This document shows positions 62,351 to 64,000 of a stretch of DNA of 64,000 nucleotides, in pieces. The DNA is from an uncultured Saprospiraceae bacterium (GTDB taxonomy: Bacteria > Bacteroidota > Bacteroidia > Chitinophagales > Saprospiraceae): positions 1 through 64,000 of the forward strand of contig CALKJD010000014.1 of NCBI GenBank assembly GCA_937995755.1, in the 5' to 3' direction. Position 1 is the first letter of the stretch. Every line of letters starts with the position of its first letter. Made by a program: the position numbers and the translations under genes. The notes beneath the pieces are model-generated. The model saw nothing but the letters and a program-made list of their open reading frames with translations, was not told where the DNA came from and did not search any database.

Positions 62351-63348
62351 TGACGACTCAACCTCAACATATCATTTTATTAGAAGTCGAAGCCGATGTA
62401 GGATTGCTGACACAGGCGGTTAGAGAGCTTTGTCTAGCTAATCTATTTGATAGGGTGGATACGGAAGAGATGGTGCTAGGATGCTCCGAGATGGGTCATA
62501 ATGCTGTGCGTCATGGATTAGGTGGTCAGGCAGAGATATATGCGCTCAAATCGGGTAAACTGATCAGAGTAGTAATATCAGATAATGGTCCAGGTATACC
62601 AAATATTGAGTTGGCCAGTAGGCAGGGGTATAGTACCGTGAAGACGAGTCTAGGACTTGGATTAGAAAGTACACAGAGATTGGTAGATAATTTTTCTATA
62701 GTATCGTCGGAAGGAAATGGTACTCAGATTACTTTAGAGAAATATAGGCCACTGACCAATGATATTATAGATTATGGAATGGTGAGCATACCAGATGATA
62801 ACTATAATTATAATGGTGATCAGTATATTCTCAAAGAGTATGATGGTGACTCAGTATTGCTTGGTGTGGTCGATGGTCCAGGTCAAGGTTATGATGCATA
62901 TTCTATCGCGCAATCTTGTAAGCAGTTTGTAGAGAATAATTATCGGAAGCCATTGACGGAACTCATGACTGCTCTCAATACATTGATGAAAGAAAGTAAT
63001 GATGATGTAGGAATTACTTGTTCGCTGGCTCGTATTACACCTACGCATATTAGCTATATAGGGCTAGGTGATACGCATTCATATTTATCTATTGACCATG
63101 GAGATATGATTAGATTAGATAATCAAGAAGGTAGAGTAGGCTATGTAAGTAAGGTGAAGGAAGCAAAGTTTGATTCTCATTTTATGTCAGCTGTAAAGGT
63201 TGTGTTGTGTACCGATGGGATCAAGAAGATTACGGTGATACCCAATGTAGATTCCAAAGCACAAGACTTAGCCAATAGCTTATTTGATCAATATCATAGG
63301 TCGTTTGGTGATGCCACAATCATCATTGCTGATTATAAATTAAATTAG
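62350..63348 (+). CDS. RsbT-like kinase fused to RsbX/SpoIIE-type phosphatase
   Basis: A 332-residue fusion. Residues about 10-135 are a GHKL ATPase of the RsbT/RsbW type: N-box EMGHNAVRHG, G1 DNGPGI, G2 GLGLG. Residues about 140-332 are a PP2C-like RsbX/SpoIIE phosphatase (VVDGPGQGYDAY near 177, then FGDATIII near the end). Such a fusion would let one protein both phosphorylate and dephosphorylate STAS partners, or combine RsbT and RsbX, which are separate proteins in Bacillus. Four bases separate it from the histidine kinase gene. Confidence 0.9.
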   Translation: MTTQPQHIILLEVEADVGLLTQAVRELCLANLFDRVDTEEMVLGCSEMGHNAVRHGLGGQAEIYALKSGKLIRVVISDNGPGIPNIELASRQGYSTVKTSLGLGLESTQRLVDNFSIVSSEGNGTQITLEKYRPLTNDIIDYGMVSIPDDNYNYNGDQYILKEYDGDSVLLGVVDGPGQGYDAYSIAQSCKQFVENNYRKPLTELMTALNTLMKESNDDVGITCSLARITPTHISYIGLGDTHSYLSIDHGDMIRLDNQEGRVGYVSKVKEAKFDSHFMSAVKVVLCTDGIKKITVIPNVDSKAQDLANSLFDQYHRSFGDATIIIADYKLN

Positions 63349-63352
63349 AATA

Positions 63353-64000
63353 ATGAAGACTAATACTGAAGCTATACAATTCATGAATGCGCTTGTATCT
63401 AATATGGATATTGGGGTGATTACGTATGACATGGAGGGCTTTATAACATTGATTAACAGTAAGGCCATTGAGTATCTCGGAATACCCGGAAGAGTAAATA
63501 ATCTGATAGATACACCAGTACTATCACATTTTGAAATACCTGCGCTCAATTCACAGATTCAATCCTGCTTAAATAAGTCGCGTAAAAACTTTCATCTTAC
63601 GGATATCAACTACAATGAGAAATATCTGATCATAGATGGTAAGAAGCTCGTGGATGGTATGCTGTTAAGTATTACAGATATTACTGAAAATGTACTGGCT
63701 AGAGATGAAGCTACACAATCACTTCTACTAGGACAAGAGATGGAGCGCCGAAGATTAGCGAAGGAAATCCACGATGGTGTAGGTCCTAATATGAGTACTA
63801 TTAAATTACAGATAGATGCAGTCAAAAGAAAAGCTGTATCAGAAAAAGTGATATCTGGATTGGAAGAAATTAATGAAGCTATAAGTGCTATTGCCACAGA
63901 CATCAGACAGATCTCTCATGATCTTATGCCCAGTAGTCTTATTGATTTTGGTGTCGTGACGGCGCTGTCAAACTTTGCAAAAAAAATATCTGAATCGAGT
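63353..64000 (+). CDS. PAS-domain sensor histidine kinase, HisKA_3 type (partial)
   Basis: The frame opens at ATG 63353 and has no stop before the window ends, giving 216 residues. Residues about 8-120 form a PAS-like sensor (MDIGVITYDMEGFITLINS, then GMLLSITDITE). The dimerisation/phospho-acceptor segment is MERRRLAKEIHDGVGPNMS, with His140, of the HisKA_3 class that pairs with NarL/LuxR-type response regulators. The ATPase domain lies past the edge. Together with the upstream STAS and RsbT-RsbX genes it matches the known arrangement in which stressosome genes precede a two-component system in Bacteroidota. Confidence 0.88.
   Translation, partial: MKTNTEAIQFMNALVSNMDIGVITYDMEGFITLINSKAIEYLGIPGRVNNLIDTPVLSHFEIPALNSQIQSCLNKSRKNFHLTDINYNEKYLIIDGKKLVDGMLLSITDITENVLARDEATQSLLLGQEMERRRLAKEIHDGVGPNMSTIKLQIDAVKRKAVSEKVISGLEEINEAISAIATDIRQISHDLMPSSLIDFGVVTALSNFAKKISESS

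Overview
The window looks like a chromosomal segment of a Bacteroidota bacterium, most likely from the Saprospiria/Cytophagia side of the phylum. The DNA is AT-rich, Shine-Dalgarno sequences are mostly absent, and several large secreted proteins end in type IX secretion (T9SS) type A sorting domains. Other phylum-typical signs are TPR/LuxR-HTH membrane regulators, DUF4331 proteins and the four-gene 'ligase-associated' DNA repair cluster. About 48 protein genes are supported, including a 53-residue gene at 52079-52240 and a histidine kinase cut by the right edge. No tRNA, rRNA, CRISPR array, insertion sequence or prophage was seen.

Layout. 0-4.5 kb: an ATP/ADP-translocase-like transporter with HEAT repeats, a divergent sigma-70-like protein and two small proteins. 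4.7-20 kb: a secretome region with two sortilin/BNR propeller giants, a clostripain-type protease, a lipoprotein, a TPR-LuxR regulator and a small T9SS protein paired with a dockerin-like giant. 20-24.4 kb: an HPF-like protein, DUF421, an FAD/NAD(P)-binding protein and a TPR lipoprotein. 24.7-30.4 kb: a tandem DUF4331 pair. 30.9-36.7 kb: exonuclease, DNA ligase, DEXH helicase and PdeM phosphoesterase. 36.9-43.7 kb: a probable single operon for polyamine synthesis (arginine decarboxylase, agmatinase, GNAT-amidohydrolase, deoxyhypusine-synthase-like enzyme), PPK2 and CorA. 43.8-47.7 kb: two ATP-grasp type proteins, an aspartoacylase-like hydrolase and a protein with an acidic tail. 47.8-58.7 kb: envelope and ion-stress genes (outer-membrane barrel, DUF502, CPA2 antiporter, two universal stress proteins, a Lys/Ala-rich peptide, two MscS channels, RimK/RimB, a lipoprotein, a Ca2+/Na+ antiporter). 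58.9-64 kb: a T9SS protein, then a stressosome-like switch (STAS protein, RsbT-RsbX fusion, histidine kinase).

The most notable result is regulatory. Nine operons between 43.7 and 61.3 kb have, upstream and in the correct orientation, the same bipartite element GTGAC(C/T)-N14-NNCTCT with exactly constant spacing. It looks like the promoter of an alternative sigma factor. The genes behind it (UspA, MscS, DUF502, ion antiporters, a histone-like peptide, polyamine/polyphosphate enzymes, ATP-grasp ligases, and the gene just ahead of the stressosome-like switch) make a coherent general-stress regulon. Two smaller regulons are also visible: a tandem 12-bp TTGTnnCCC element upstream of three secreted-protein genes, and an ECF-like promoter shared by the DUF4331 operon and its neighbouring TPR lipoprotein. 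A dockerin-like C-terminus on a sortilin-type giant that lacks a sorting signal, directly followed by a small T9SS protein, suggests a non-covalent surface-anchoring pair.
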